DNA from: an uncultured Clostridia bacterium
GTDB lineage: Bacteria; Bacillota; Clostridia; Peptostreptococcales; Anaerovoracaceae
Assembly (NCBI GenBank): GCA_934255545.1
Contig: CAKQOE010000008.1
Span: forward strand, 1-64,000
Direction of reading: 5' to 3'
Length of the DNA: 64,000 nucleotides
Of this stretch, positions 17,039 to 24,485 are shown piece after piece; the first letter of the stretch is position 1; each line of letters starts with the position of its first letter. The notes beneath the pieces are model-generated. The model worked only from the letters and a program-made list of their open reading frames with translations. It did not search any database and had not been told where the DNA came from. The translations under genes and the position numbers were made by a program.

Positions 17039-17074
17039 ATGTGTTTTTTCACCCGTTTTTTAGTTTCGGGCAAT
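17039..17074. repeat. Right imperfect direct repeat flanking the toxin module
   Basis: Same orientation and largely the same sequence as 16579-16624 (ATGTGTTTT ... TTCGGGCAAT). Together they bracket the toxin-antitoxin pair in about 450 bases. Confidence 0.55.
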
Positions 17075-17129
17075 ACTATCCCGCGCGGTGACGCGCGCTT
17101 CCTTTTGGGGCTTATTACTTTCATAAAAC

Positions 17130-17159
17130 AGACCGCTTACCTGTGAAGATAAGCGGTCT
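17130..17159. terminator. Terminator of the thi operon
   Basis: Stem AGACCGCTTA/TAAGCGGTCT with TTTT on the minus side, 16 bases beyond the cytX stop. Confidence 0.85.
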
Positions 17160-17174
17160 TACTTTTAAAATATC

Positions 17175-18353
17175 TTAATTTTTCTTTCCTCTTACGGCAT
17201 TTACGATAAGGCAGAGCGCTATCGTTATGACCATGTCCGGAAGCGTGTTTCCCACAGGGATGTCAACCGTCATCAGATAGCGGTAAACAACGAAGCCTGC
17301 CAGCCAGATGATCATATTAGGGATGTCTACTGCAGCAGTGCTTCTGTCCTTCTTTATGATAAAGTAATCAACGATCTGGATCGCGATCATAGGTGCAAAT
17401 ACCGAGCCTATAAGATAAAGGAAGTTCGTTATATTGTCCATAGGATAAACTATGGCAGCTATCGTTCCGATAACGGCTACGACTATAGCAGCGTGCTTTC
17501 CTTTTATCTTTGAGACTATCGACTCGCTTGATACGCCTGCGGAGTACGCGTCAAGGAATGTCGTAGTTACAGTCGAGAATATGATTATGAGCAGGCCTGC
17601 AACTCCGAGTCCGGCTTTTATCATGATCATCGATATGTCATACTCGCCCGTTATGATCGCTGCGCCCATGCCGATCACATACATCCAGCAGCTTACGAGG
17701 CCGTATACGACAGCGCTCACTGCAGAAGCGGCTACAGGCTTTTCAGCTTCTCTTGTATAATCACTTATGAGCGGCAGCCACGAAAGCGGCATCGCTACTG
17801 AAAGCTCTACGGCAGCGCCGAATGACATGGCGTCTGCGCCCTGAGCGTTAAGGTCTGCAGCGGCTCCGCCGCTGAAAAATATCATTTTGCACAGCACTAT
17901 GGTAAGTATAAAAAGCGCAGCCATGGCTACTGTATTTATCTTGCCGAGGTTAGTTATGCCTATAAATATCCACAGGATGATAAGCGCGCCTATGACGAGA
18001 CACCATATCCAGTTGCCTATATCTGCTACACCGCCGGCTGCGAGCGCGCCGTCGTATATCATTATGGCTGTCCAGCCTACGAGCTGCAGGACATTAAGCG
18101 CTGCAAACAGCATGCAGCCTTTCTGTCCGAAGCTCATTTTTGTTGACTCCATGGCGCTGCGGCGCGAGTTTCCGCCTATCACGCCGGCTAAAAACAGCAT
18201 TATGCAGCCTATCACGTGACCTGTTAATATCGCTGCAAGACCTGTTTTGAAGCCCATGTCAGCGAAATATGTACCTGTAAGTATCTCTGCAAGCGATACG
18301 CCTGCACCGAACCATATAAGGCCGTTTTCAAATATCGAAGTGCGTTTTTCCAT
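17175..18353 (-). CDS. cytX: Hydroxymethylpyrimidine permease CytX (NCS1 family)
   Basis: A 392-residue membrane protein with about 12 hydrophobic helices. WFGAGVSLAEILTGTYFADMGFKTGLAAI at the N-terminus and SWLPLISDYTRE in the middle are family blocks of NCS1 transporters; the CytX branch imports the thiamine pyrimidine HMP or its analogues. It is the last gene of the thi operon, overlapping the thiD stop by one base (TAATG). This context supports HMP uptake feeding ThiD. Confidence 0.88.
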   Translation of the reverse strand: MEKRTSIFENGLIWFGAGVSLAEILTGTYFADMGFKTGLAAILTGHVIGCIMLFLAGVIGGNSRRSAMESTKMSFGQKGCMLFAALNVLQLVGWTAIMIYDGALAAGGVADIGNWIWCLVIGALIILWIFIGITNLGKINTVAMAALFILTIVLCKMIFFSGGAAADLNAQGADAMSFGAAVELSVAMPLSWLPLISDYTREAEKPVAASAVSAVVYGLVSCWMYVIGMGAAIITGEYDISMIMIKAGLGVAGLLIIIFSTVTTTFLDAYSAGVSSESIVSKIKGKHAAIVVAVIGTIAAIVYPMDNITNFLYLIGSVFAPMIAIQIVDYFIIKKDRSTAAVDIPNMIIWLAGFVVYRYLMTVDIPVGNTLPDMVITIALCLIVNAVRGKKN

Positions 18354-19225
18354 TATCTGCGCACCTCCTCTGCGCCTGCCGCAGCGGATCCGGCATTTTC
18401 ACCGGCGCGGGCGCCGGCTTCGTCAGCTGTTACTGTAAATTCATTATTTATCGCAAAACCATGATCCATAGGGCCGCTGCCCTTTCCCAGATCAAGCATT
18501 GCTGCAAGCGCGCCCGATATGTACTTTTTGGCGCGGTCTACCGACTCCTCCAGACTGAATCCCTTTGCGAGATTTGACGCTATGGCGCTTGAAAGAGTAC
18601 ATCCTGTACCGTGTGTATTAGGATTGCTTATACGCTTTCCGTAGAACCACCTCATGCTTTCGCCGTCAACGAGCAGATCGTTTGCGTCGTTTATGCTGTG
18701 GCCGCCCTTACAGAGGACTGCGCAGCCGTATTTTGCGTTTATGGCGCGGGACGCGGCGACCATGTCATCTTCATTTTTTATGGTCATTCCTGACAGGACC
18801 TCAGCCTCCGGAATGTTTGGAGTTATAACTGAGGCTATCGGAAGGAGCTCTGCTTTCAGCGCTTCTATCGCCTCATCGCTTATGAGCTTTGCGCCGCTCG
18901 TCGCTACCATGACAGGGTCAACGACAATATTTGCGGCATCGTATTCCTTGAGCTTTTCAACTATCGCGGTTATGATGCCGCCTGATGATACCATGCCTAT
19001 TTTTACTGCATCCGGACGGATATCTGTGAAGATATTGTCCAGCTGTTCCTTCAGGAATTCAGGAGTTACGTCCATTATCCCTGTTACGCCGGTCGTATTC
19101 TGGGCAGTAAGGGCCGTTATCGCGCTCATAGCGTACACGCCGTTCGCGATCATGGTCTTGATATCTGCCTGGATGCCGGCGCCTCCGCTGGAATCGCTTC
19201 CTGCGATCGTTAATGCTTTTTTCAT
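18353..19225 (-). CDS. thiD: Hydroxymethylpyrimidine/phosphomethylpyrimidine kinase ThiD
   Basis: 290 residues of the ribokinase fold. ALTIAGSDSSGGAGIQADIKT is the N-terminal substrate site, VVDPVMVATSG follows, and NTHGTGCTLSSAIA carries the anion hole and catalytic base. It phosphorylates HMP and then HMP-P to HMP-PP, which ThiE joins to the thiazole. The C-terminus carries about 30 extra Ala/Gly/Glu residues (DEAGARAGENAGSAAAGAEE). Part of this tail is coded by a GC-rich inverted repeat (18401-18416), so the tail may be a recent addition. Confidence 0.93.
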   Translation of the reverse strand: MKKALTIAGSDSSGGAGIQADIKTMIANGVYAMSAITALTAQNTTGVTGIMDVTPEFLKEQLDNIFTDIRPDAVKIGMVSSGGIITAIVEKLKEYDAANIVVDPVMVATSGAKLISDEAIEALKAELLPIASVITPNIPEAEVLSGMTIKNEDDMVAASRAINAKYGCAVLCKGGHSINDANDLLVDGESMRWFYGKRISNPNTHGTGCTLSSAIASNLAKGFSLEESVDRAKKYISGALAAMLDLGKGSGPMDHGFAINNEFTVTADEAGARAGENAGSAAAGAEEVRR

Positions 19226-19444
19226 AATATAAAACTTCCTTTCCCGACGACAGCTCGCGCTGACGCCATGACAGCATTAATTTTGTAACGCGACCTGAAG
19301 TGGTGCCCCCGACAGGCCGCGGATATATCATCACAGCAGCTGGCTGCTGTAATATTCCGGTATTATTCAATTATCCGGTCTGATGCTGCGAATAACGTCT
19401 CACTTGCTGTCAGACCGGTATACATGATCTTCTATGCTATTTAT
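19226..19444 (-). other. thiE-thiD intergenic region with two hairpins
   Basis: No gene is seen. ACAGCAGC-TG-GCTGCTGT (19333-19350) and a larger CCGGTCTGA/TCAGACCGG stem (about 19376-19421 on the plus strand) can fold. Neither has a T run. They could tune read-through from thiE to thiD. AAAGGAAG precedes the thiD ATG. Confidence 0.5.
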
Positions 19445-20086
19445 CTACTGCTTTACAGCCTCGGAAACGGCTTTTTTAAGCTCCGCAGTTGCAGCTTTTA
19501 TATCCTTCTGAGCGAATATAGCGCTTATAACTGCAACTCCGACTATCCCGGTATCTGCAAGCTCGCAGACATTTGCTCCTGAGACGCCTCCTATAGCGAC
19601 TACAGGTATGGAGACAGCTTCGCAGATAGCTTTCAGAGTTTCCTTTGATACCTCTACAGCGTCATCCTTTGAGCCTGTAGGAAAAACGGCTCCCACGCCA
19701 AGATAATCGGCTCCGTGCTTTTCCGCAAGCAGCGCCTGCTCCACAGTCTGCGCAGATACGCCTATTATCTTGCCGGGACCGAGCTTTTCCCTAACGGCGC
19801 CCGCTTCCATGTCGCTCTGGCCTACGTGAACGCCGTCAGCGTCCATCGCGAGAGCGATGCCAACGTTGTCGTTTATTACGAACGGCACGCTGTATTTTGC
19901 GCAGAGCTTTTTCAGAGCTTTAGCTTCTTCGAGAAAATGCTCTTCATCAAGAGTTTTTTCGCGGAGCTGAACGAACGTCGCGCCGCCCTCAAGGGCGTCC
20001 TCTACCTGCTCATAAAGCGTCTTGTCTCCGGTCCATTTGCGGTCTGTGACCGCGTAAAGCAGCAGCGAGTCCTTATCTGCTTTCAT
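19445..20086 (-). CDS. thiE: Thiamine phosphate synthase ThiE
   Basis: The start at 20086 (MKADKDSLLLYAVTDRKW) is chosen for the AGAAGGTGA just upstream; the longer frame runs back into the thiM stop region. The 213-residue TIM barrel carries YAVTDR, FVQLREKTLDEEHF, FVINDNVGIALAMDADGVHVGQSDM, GVGAVFPTGSK and VAIGGVSG, which are the HMP-PP and thiazole-phosphate binding blocks. It couples HMP-PP and THZ-P to thiamine phosphate. It is the second gene of the operon after thiM. Confidence 0.94.
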   Translation of the reverse strand: MKADKDSLLLYAVTDRKWTGDKTLYEQVEDALEGGATFVQLREKTLDEEHFLEEAKALKKLCAKYSVPFVINDNVGIALAMDADGVHVGQSDMEAGAVREKLGPGKIIGVSAQTVEQALLAEKHGADYLGVGAVFPTGSKDDAVEVSKETLKAICEAVSIPVVAIGGVSGANVCELADTGIVGVAVISAIFAQKDIKAATAELKKAVSEAVKQ

Positions 20087-20123
20087 TATCTTCACCTTCT
20101 TAAAAACCTGATCCTGCGTGATC

Positions 20124-20945
20124 CTATCTGATCTCGTATTTTGCGCGGTCATTGAGCGTGCCTGCGTCCATATTGTATACAGCATCTATGATACGGTTTC
20201 TGTATGTAGAATTTCCGTCGCCGTCCTGCATGCGCTCCCAGCCGATCTCGCCCGCGATGCCCATAACGCATACCGCAGCAGCAGCAGCGTCGAGCTTTTC
20301 ATCAGGGTTAGCTGTGACATACGCAGTCATCATGCCTGAAAGCTGGCAGCCCGTGCCTGTGATCTTACCCATCTCAGGACGGCCGTTTCTGATGACGTAG
20401 CATCTCTCACCGTCGCTTACGAGGTCTATAGCGCCTGTAACAGCTATGATGCTGCCTGTTTTTTTTGCGAGATCCTTCACGAAATCAACAGAGCTGTCGA
20501 GAGTTTCGTCAGTTACCGCGTCAGCCACGTCAGCGTCTACGCCTTTAGTAGTGCCGCTTCCGAACGCAAGCGTCTTTATCTCCGAAATGTTGCCTCTGAT
20601 AACAGCAAGATCGAGCGTGCTCATGAGCTTTACAGCAGTGTCTGTGCGCAGAGCGCTCGCGCCGGCTCCTACAGGATCGAGCAGTATCGGATGTCCGAGC
20701 TCATTTGCGCGGTTCCCGGCGATCGTCATAGCCTCTATGCTTCTTTTGTTGAGGGTTCCGATGTTTATGTTAAGTCCGCCGCATATAGACGTGATGTCAG
20801 CGACATCGTCAGGCTCGTCAGACATTATAGGGCTGCCGCCGCACGCGAGCAGGATATTGGCTACATCGTTCACAGTTACATAATTTGTGATATTGTGTAC
20901 CAGAGGCACGCTGTTTCTTACATTTTCAAGATACTTTCCTAACAT
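20124..20945 (-). CDS. thiM: Hydroxyethylthiazole kinase ThiM
   Basis: The start at 20945 (MLGKYLENVRNSVPL) has AAGGAG upstream with good spacing; a start at 20969 would leave the Shine-Dalgarno inside the gene. 273 residues with VHNITNYVTVNDVANILLACGGSPIM, VLLDPVGAGA-like (ILLDPVGAGASALR), VIRGNISEI, and GTGCQLSGMMTAY with the catalytic Cys. It phosphorylates salvaged thiazole alcohol. First gene after the TPP riboswitch. Confidence 0.94.
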   Translation of the reverse strand: MLGKYLENVRNSVPLVHNITNYVTVNDVANILLACGGSPIMSDEPDDVADITSICGGLNINIGTLNKRSIEAMTIAGNRANELGHPILLDPVGAGASALRTDTAVKLMSTLDLAVIRGNISEIKTLAFGSGTTKGVDADVADAVTDETLDSSVDFVKDLAKKTGSIIAVTGAIDLVSDGERCYVIRNGRPEMGKITGTGCQLSGMMTAYVTANPDEKLDAAAAAVCVMGIAGEIGWERMQDGDGNSTYRNRIIDAVYNMDAGTLNDRAKYEIR

Positions 20946-21449
20946 TTCCTTTTTCTCCTTTAAAATCATCCCGGCGTAATTTATGGAACAATTTTGTAAC
21001 GAATAACTGAAAACAATACTTTACTGTAAGTGCAGGATGCGGTACTGCTGATGAACATACGGAACACTCCGCGGTCGCAGAATGGGATGCTGCATTCCGT
21101 TCGCTTCACAGAGCTTCGTGTTAAAAATAACTCGCGGCAGAGAATGAATTTTCCTTCTGAAAATTCAACCATTGTAAGCGCTTACGCGCGTTCCGCTCAA
21201 ACATATTTTTAATATATAGGCTCTGTTCACCTCACGGGCAGCGTCACCATTCAGCTCCGACGCTCCGCTTATCCGTATGTTCATCAGCTCTGCAGCATCT
21301 TTGTAATAATAGTAGCTGCAATAAAGTATACTTTACTGCAAATACAGGATGCGGGATCGCAGAATGATCTTTATCCTGACGCGCGCTCCCGCGCGCCCGC
21401 CCGGCTACCGGGCAGCTGCTTCCTGCACGCTGACTGCGCTTTCCTTACA
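20946..21449. repeat. Nest of degenerate repeats between TPP terminator and thiM
   Basis: About 500 bases without a gene. Copy B (21015-21086) matches the window-start element. Copy C (21319-21366) repeats its AAAGTATACTTT ... GGATGCGG ... CGCAGAATG part. GCTGATGAACATACGGA (21047-21063) recurs inverted at 21272-21288 with all 17 bases matching. No open frame with a ribosome site was found. Confidence 0.65.
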
Positions 21450-21493
21450 AAAAGTAAAACTGCGGATACACCAAAACAGGGTATATCCGCAGC
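21450..21493 (-). terminator. Riboswitch-controlled terminator
   Basis: On the minus strand the stem CTGCGGATATACC/GGTGTATCCGCAG is followed by TTTTACTTTTT. It lies about 45 bases downstream of the TPP aptamer, as expected for transcriptional control. Confidence 0.8.
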
Positions 21494-21535
21494 TTTACGA
21501 TAAAATAAAAGCAAGAAATCAAAAATCTGAAGTAT

Positions 21536-21629
21536 ATTCCCTACGTTGGCATTACCCAAATCAGGTTATAAGGGTCAGGGCGACACAGCCCAATCTCAGC
21601 CCGCTTCAGGCGCGAGCACCCCTTTGGTT
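21536..21629 (-). ncRNA. TPP riboswitch (THI element)
   Basis: On the minus strand the conserved blocks appear in order: GGGGTGCTC, GGCTGAGATTGGG, ACCCTTATAACCTGATT, GGGTAATGCCAACGTAGGGA. These are the pyrimidine- and pyrophosphate-sensing helices of the TPP aptamer. It precedes a terminator and then thiM-thiE-thiD-cytX. Confidence 0.95.
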
Positions 21630-21648
21630 TTGTTTTCAGTTATATTGT

Positions 21649-21677
21649 ATTATACTACCAGAATACAATTAGTTCAA
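21649..21677 (-). promoter_or_regulatory. thi operon promoter
   Basis: On the minus strand TTGAAC (21672-21677), 17 bases, then TATAAT (21649-21654). Transcription would begin about 12 bases before the aptamer. Confidence 0.85.
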
Positions 21678-21730
21678 TAACAAGAATTTGTTGATATTTT
21701 ATTTACTTTTATAAATTTAATAGCATGATA

Positions 21731-22559
21731 ATTGACCACCACATACAATTACTCTACTATCAAACTCACGGGGGCGTGAATTGAAATTCAAATTCATTTG
21801 ACTACCATATGAAATTGCATTACTCTCAAATTTATACTTACCGCGGTTTGCAATGTATCCAATTTGACTACCATATGAAATTACATAACTCTCAAACGAA
21901 TACTTAGGTGGTAACAGAGTACCCATAATTTGACTACCATATGAAATTACATAACTCTCAAACGTCTGCCGTAAGGCGCTACCTTTTTAAATAATTTGAC
22001 TACCATATGAAATTACATAACTCTCAAACCGGCCCTTGCACTTTATATATAAACCTCTGGGTTCACTACCATATGAAATTACATAACTCTCAAACCGCGA
22101 CGCCGTTTTTTTTGTTTTCTCTTATGGTTCACTACCATATGAAATTACATAACTCTCAAACTCCAAACAGCTTCAGGCACTTTGCCCATTAGGTTCACTA
22201 CCATATGAAATTACATAACTCTCAAACTAAAATTGTTACATAACCACATGCCCGCTTTGGTTCACTACCATATGAAATTACATAACTCTCAAACTTACGG
22301 AACATGGTTTTGTTATCGGCTTGAGGTTCACTACCATATGAAATTACATAACTCTCAAACGCGTCGCCAATTCCAACTATTCCAGCAACCGGTTCACTAC
22401 CATATGAAATTACATAACTCTCAAACGACCTCCGGATATTGTGCGCTCAAATACTCGGGTTCACTACCATATGAAATTACATAACTCTCAAACCGCAGGC
22501 AGCAGCTTGACCATCTCGGTCTCGGTTCACTACCATATGAAATTACATAACTCTCAAAC
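21731..22559 (-). CRISPR. Type II-A CRISPR array, 13 repeats and 12 spacers
   Basis: 36-base repeats with 30-31-base spacers. In crRNA sense (minus) each repeat begins GTTTGAGAGTTATG. Eight leader-side repeats (22060-22559) end GGTAGTGAACC, while four distal ones (21796-22029) end GGTAGTCAAAT. The far-end repeat at 21731-21765 is badly decayed, and that at 21796-21831 has three changes. Decay at the left end and proximity of the right end to csn2 place the leader at about 22560-22620. That region contains TATAAT on the minus strand and ends AATTGAG at the first repeat. Confidence 0.97.
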
Positions 22560-22605
22560 CTCAATTTTCAAGTCCATGCCCACTACAGCATCAATTTCAA
22601 ATGAT

Positions 22606-22640
22606 AGCTAACATTATTATATCAATGAATTATGCACATG
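22606..22640 (-). promoter_or_regulatory. Array leader promoter candidate
   Basis: On the minus strand a GAGACA box followed after 17 bases by TATAAT lies across the csn2 3' end and the leader. The leader itself is only about 60 bases. Confidence 0.5.
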
Positions 22641-23296
22641 TCTCTATCTAATATATATTTATTAGCATTTAATGGCATGTATGTATCATCACGCTCTATA
22701 AAAATACATGTTATATCCTGATATTCTGTCCACTTTTTTAAATGCTCATAATCGCTGTCACTAAAGTATATTTTACATCCAACCAGAAAAAATATATTAA
22801 TATTTAAAAAGTCTCTGCTTACTTTTATATATTCAATTAAGCGCTCCGCAAAGCTACCTGAATATTCTTTAAGTTTAACGGAATTATTTTTTAATATCTG
22901 ATCAAGTGAATATTCATCATTATAAACAAACTCATAATCTGATATATTTTTAAATTCATCCAAAATATTTACAAGTTGGCTGTGATTTGCTATGAATCGT
23001 TCATTTATGTCATTGACGATAATTTCATCTTGAAGATATTTAATGAACTTTTTATTAATTTTGCTGTTCTGCAGCGAAATATCCATTGTAGAAAAAATAA
23101 CATCGCAGAACTTATTCATATCGAGGATATCGTAATCACCATTATAAAGTATAAGGTTCTCTTCTAGTTTATTTATTTGATTATATATATCAGATATAAA
23201 TTTTTGGAAGTAAATATTATTTTCAATTATTATAAAATTAAGTTTTCTGGAATTTACTTCACATTCAAGATTATTCTCACCGTCAACTAATATCAT
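22622..23296 (-). CDS. csn2: CRISPR adaptation protein Csn2
   Basis: 224 residues, matching the short type II-A Csn2 class in size and N-terminal form (ECEVNSRKLNFIIIENNIYFQKFI). It forms a Ca-dependent tetrameric ring that holds DNA ends and works with Cas1-Cas2 and Cas9 in spacer acquisition. It overlaps cas2 by 4 bases and directly precedes the array. Its presence assigns the locus to subtype II-A. The protein is AT-rich in coding, like the rest of the cas operon and unlike the flanking genes, which suggests horizontal transfer. Confidence 0.9.
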   Translation of the reverse strand: MILVDGENNLECEVNSRKLNFIIIENNIYFQKFISDIYNQINKLEENLILYNGDYDILDMNKFCDVIFSTMDISLQNSKINKKFIKYLQDEIIVNDINERFIANHSQLVNILDEFKNISDYEFVYNDEYSLDQILKNNSVKLKEYSGSFAERLIEYIKVSRDFLNINIFFLVGCKIYFSDSDYEHLKKWTEYQDITCIFIERDDTYMPLNANKYILDRDMCIIH

Positions 23297-23613
23297 ATCA
23301 CTACCACTCTCTGATCTGAATCAAGTACTGCAGATGTTTTTTCACCTACTACATATTCCATTTTCAAAAACTGCTTCTCGGTTATACATAACATCTGAAC
23401 TATACCTTCTCTTGGTTTATTTGCTCTTATTGCTTCCATGACTGCATTTGCAACTGTTTGATTCATAGCAAGCTTACTGTATACACTCTCCTGCATCATC
23501 AAGAATCCTCTTTTTATCAAGAATTTTCTGAATCTCCTGTATTCACGCTTATCACTAAGAGATTCTGTAGGCAAATCAAAAAACACTATCACTCTCATAA
23601 ATCTGTAACTCAT
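23293..23613 (-). CDS. cas2: CRISPR integrase subunit Cas2
   Basis: 106 residues with a ferredoxin-like fold. MRVIVFFDLPTES carries the conserved Asp after the first strand, and KREYRRFRKFLIKRGFLMMQESVYSKL is the typical II-A block. It bridges two Cas1 dimers during protospacer integration. It overlaps both cas1 and csn2 by 4 bases. Confidence 0.95.
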   Translation of the reverse strand: MSYRFMRVIVFFDLPTESLSDKREYRRFRKFLIKRGFLMMQESVYSKLAMNQTVANAVMEAIRANKPREGIVQMLCITEKQFLKMEYVVGEKTSAVLDSDQRVVVI

Positions 23614-24485
23614 ATTGTTTTTATAAATTTTATCTGTGATATATCATTTTCATTAAGCGCTTTGAACACGCTTTTGCAATAGATTTTAATAGCATTGTTC
23701 AAAAACTGTTTTTTACCATCTATTATCAGCTCTTTGTCAAACATATACATAAGCTTCAATTTTTCCTCATGTTCAAATTTCTCAGGTTCCATATCCTTAA
23801 CGATCCTATCTACTATAATTCTGCAAGGCTCCATCAAGTCAGACGAAAAATTAAACTGGTTAAACATATTCTCATGATATAGACCTAACTGCGTAATATA
23901 TCCGCTCGAAACTATTTCACGATTAAAACATGATAATAATATCCCATAGCCATAATTCAACGCAGCATTTATGGCATTATCCTGACTTCGCGTAAAATTT
24001 AAACCAAATAATGCATTGAAGTACACTTTAGCGGCATGACCTTCCCTGTTAGTTTTATCTCCTAATTCTATCTCTGATATATATTTCTTAAGCATATCTG
24101 CTTGTTCATTCAAATCACAGTCATATAAATGCTGATATTGCTGACTTATTTTTTCTATAACTATCTCAGTCCAGACCATTTGTTTAATATGTTCCGACCA
24201 ACCTACCTGATTCCTTATACGTATACTTGTATCATGACTTCCATAGTATGATACAAGTTCTGAACTTGGATTATGCTTTTCATCACAAAATATAACCTTG
24301 ATTTTATTTTTAATAAGCTCATTTAAAAGCATCGCTGTCAGGGAGACAGCAGTTGACTGTATTATCAGCATAGCAATCTCCCCAATATAAATTTTAGTAG
24401 TTCGGTCAGCTTTTCTTATAACCATATAGTCCATTTTAAAGTCAAGCTTCGCATTCCCGGTAATTATTACATTTCTCCAGCTCAT
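23610..24485 (-). CDS. cas1: CRISPR integrase Cas1
   Basis: 291 residues, type II-A Cas1. MSWRNVIITGNAKLDFKMDY is typical. Metal ligands are visible as Glu in NREGHAAKVYFNALFG (near 149), His in LGLYHENMFNQFNF and Glu in DLMEPCRIIVD. It integrates new spacers at the leader end. Its ATG overlaps the cas9 stop by one base. Confidence 0.96.
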   Translation of the reverse strand: MSWRNVIITGNAKLDFKMDYMVIRKADRTTKIYIGEIAMLIIQSTAVSLTAMLLNELIKNKIKVIFCDEKHNPSSELVSYYGSHDTSIRIRNQVGWSEHIKQMVWTEIVIEKISQQYQHLYDCDLNEQADMLKKYISEIELGDKTNREGHAAKVYFNALFGLNFTRSQDNAINAALNYGYGILLSCFNREIVSSGYITQLGLYHENMFNQFNFSSDLMEPCRIIVDRIVKDMEPEKFEHEEKLKLMYMFDKELIIDGKKQFLNNAIKIYCKSVFKALNENDISQIKFIKTI

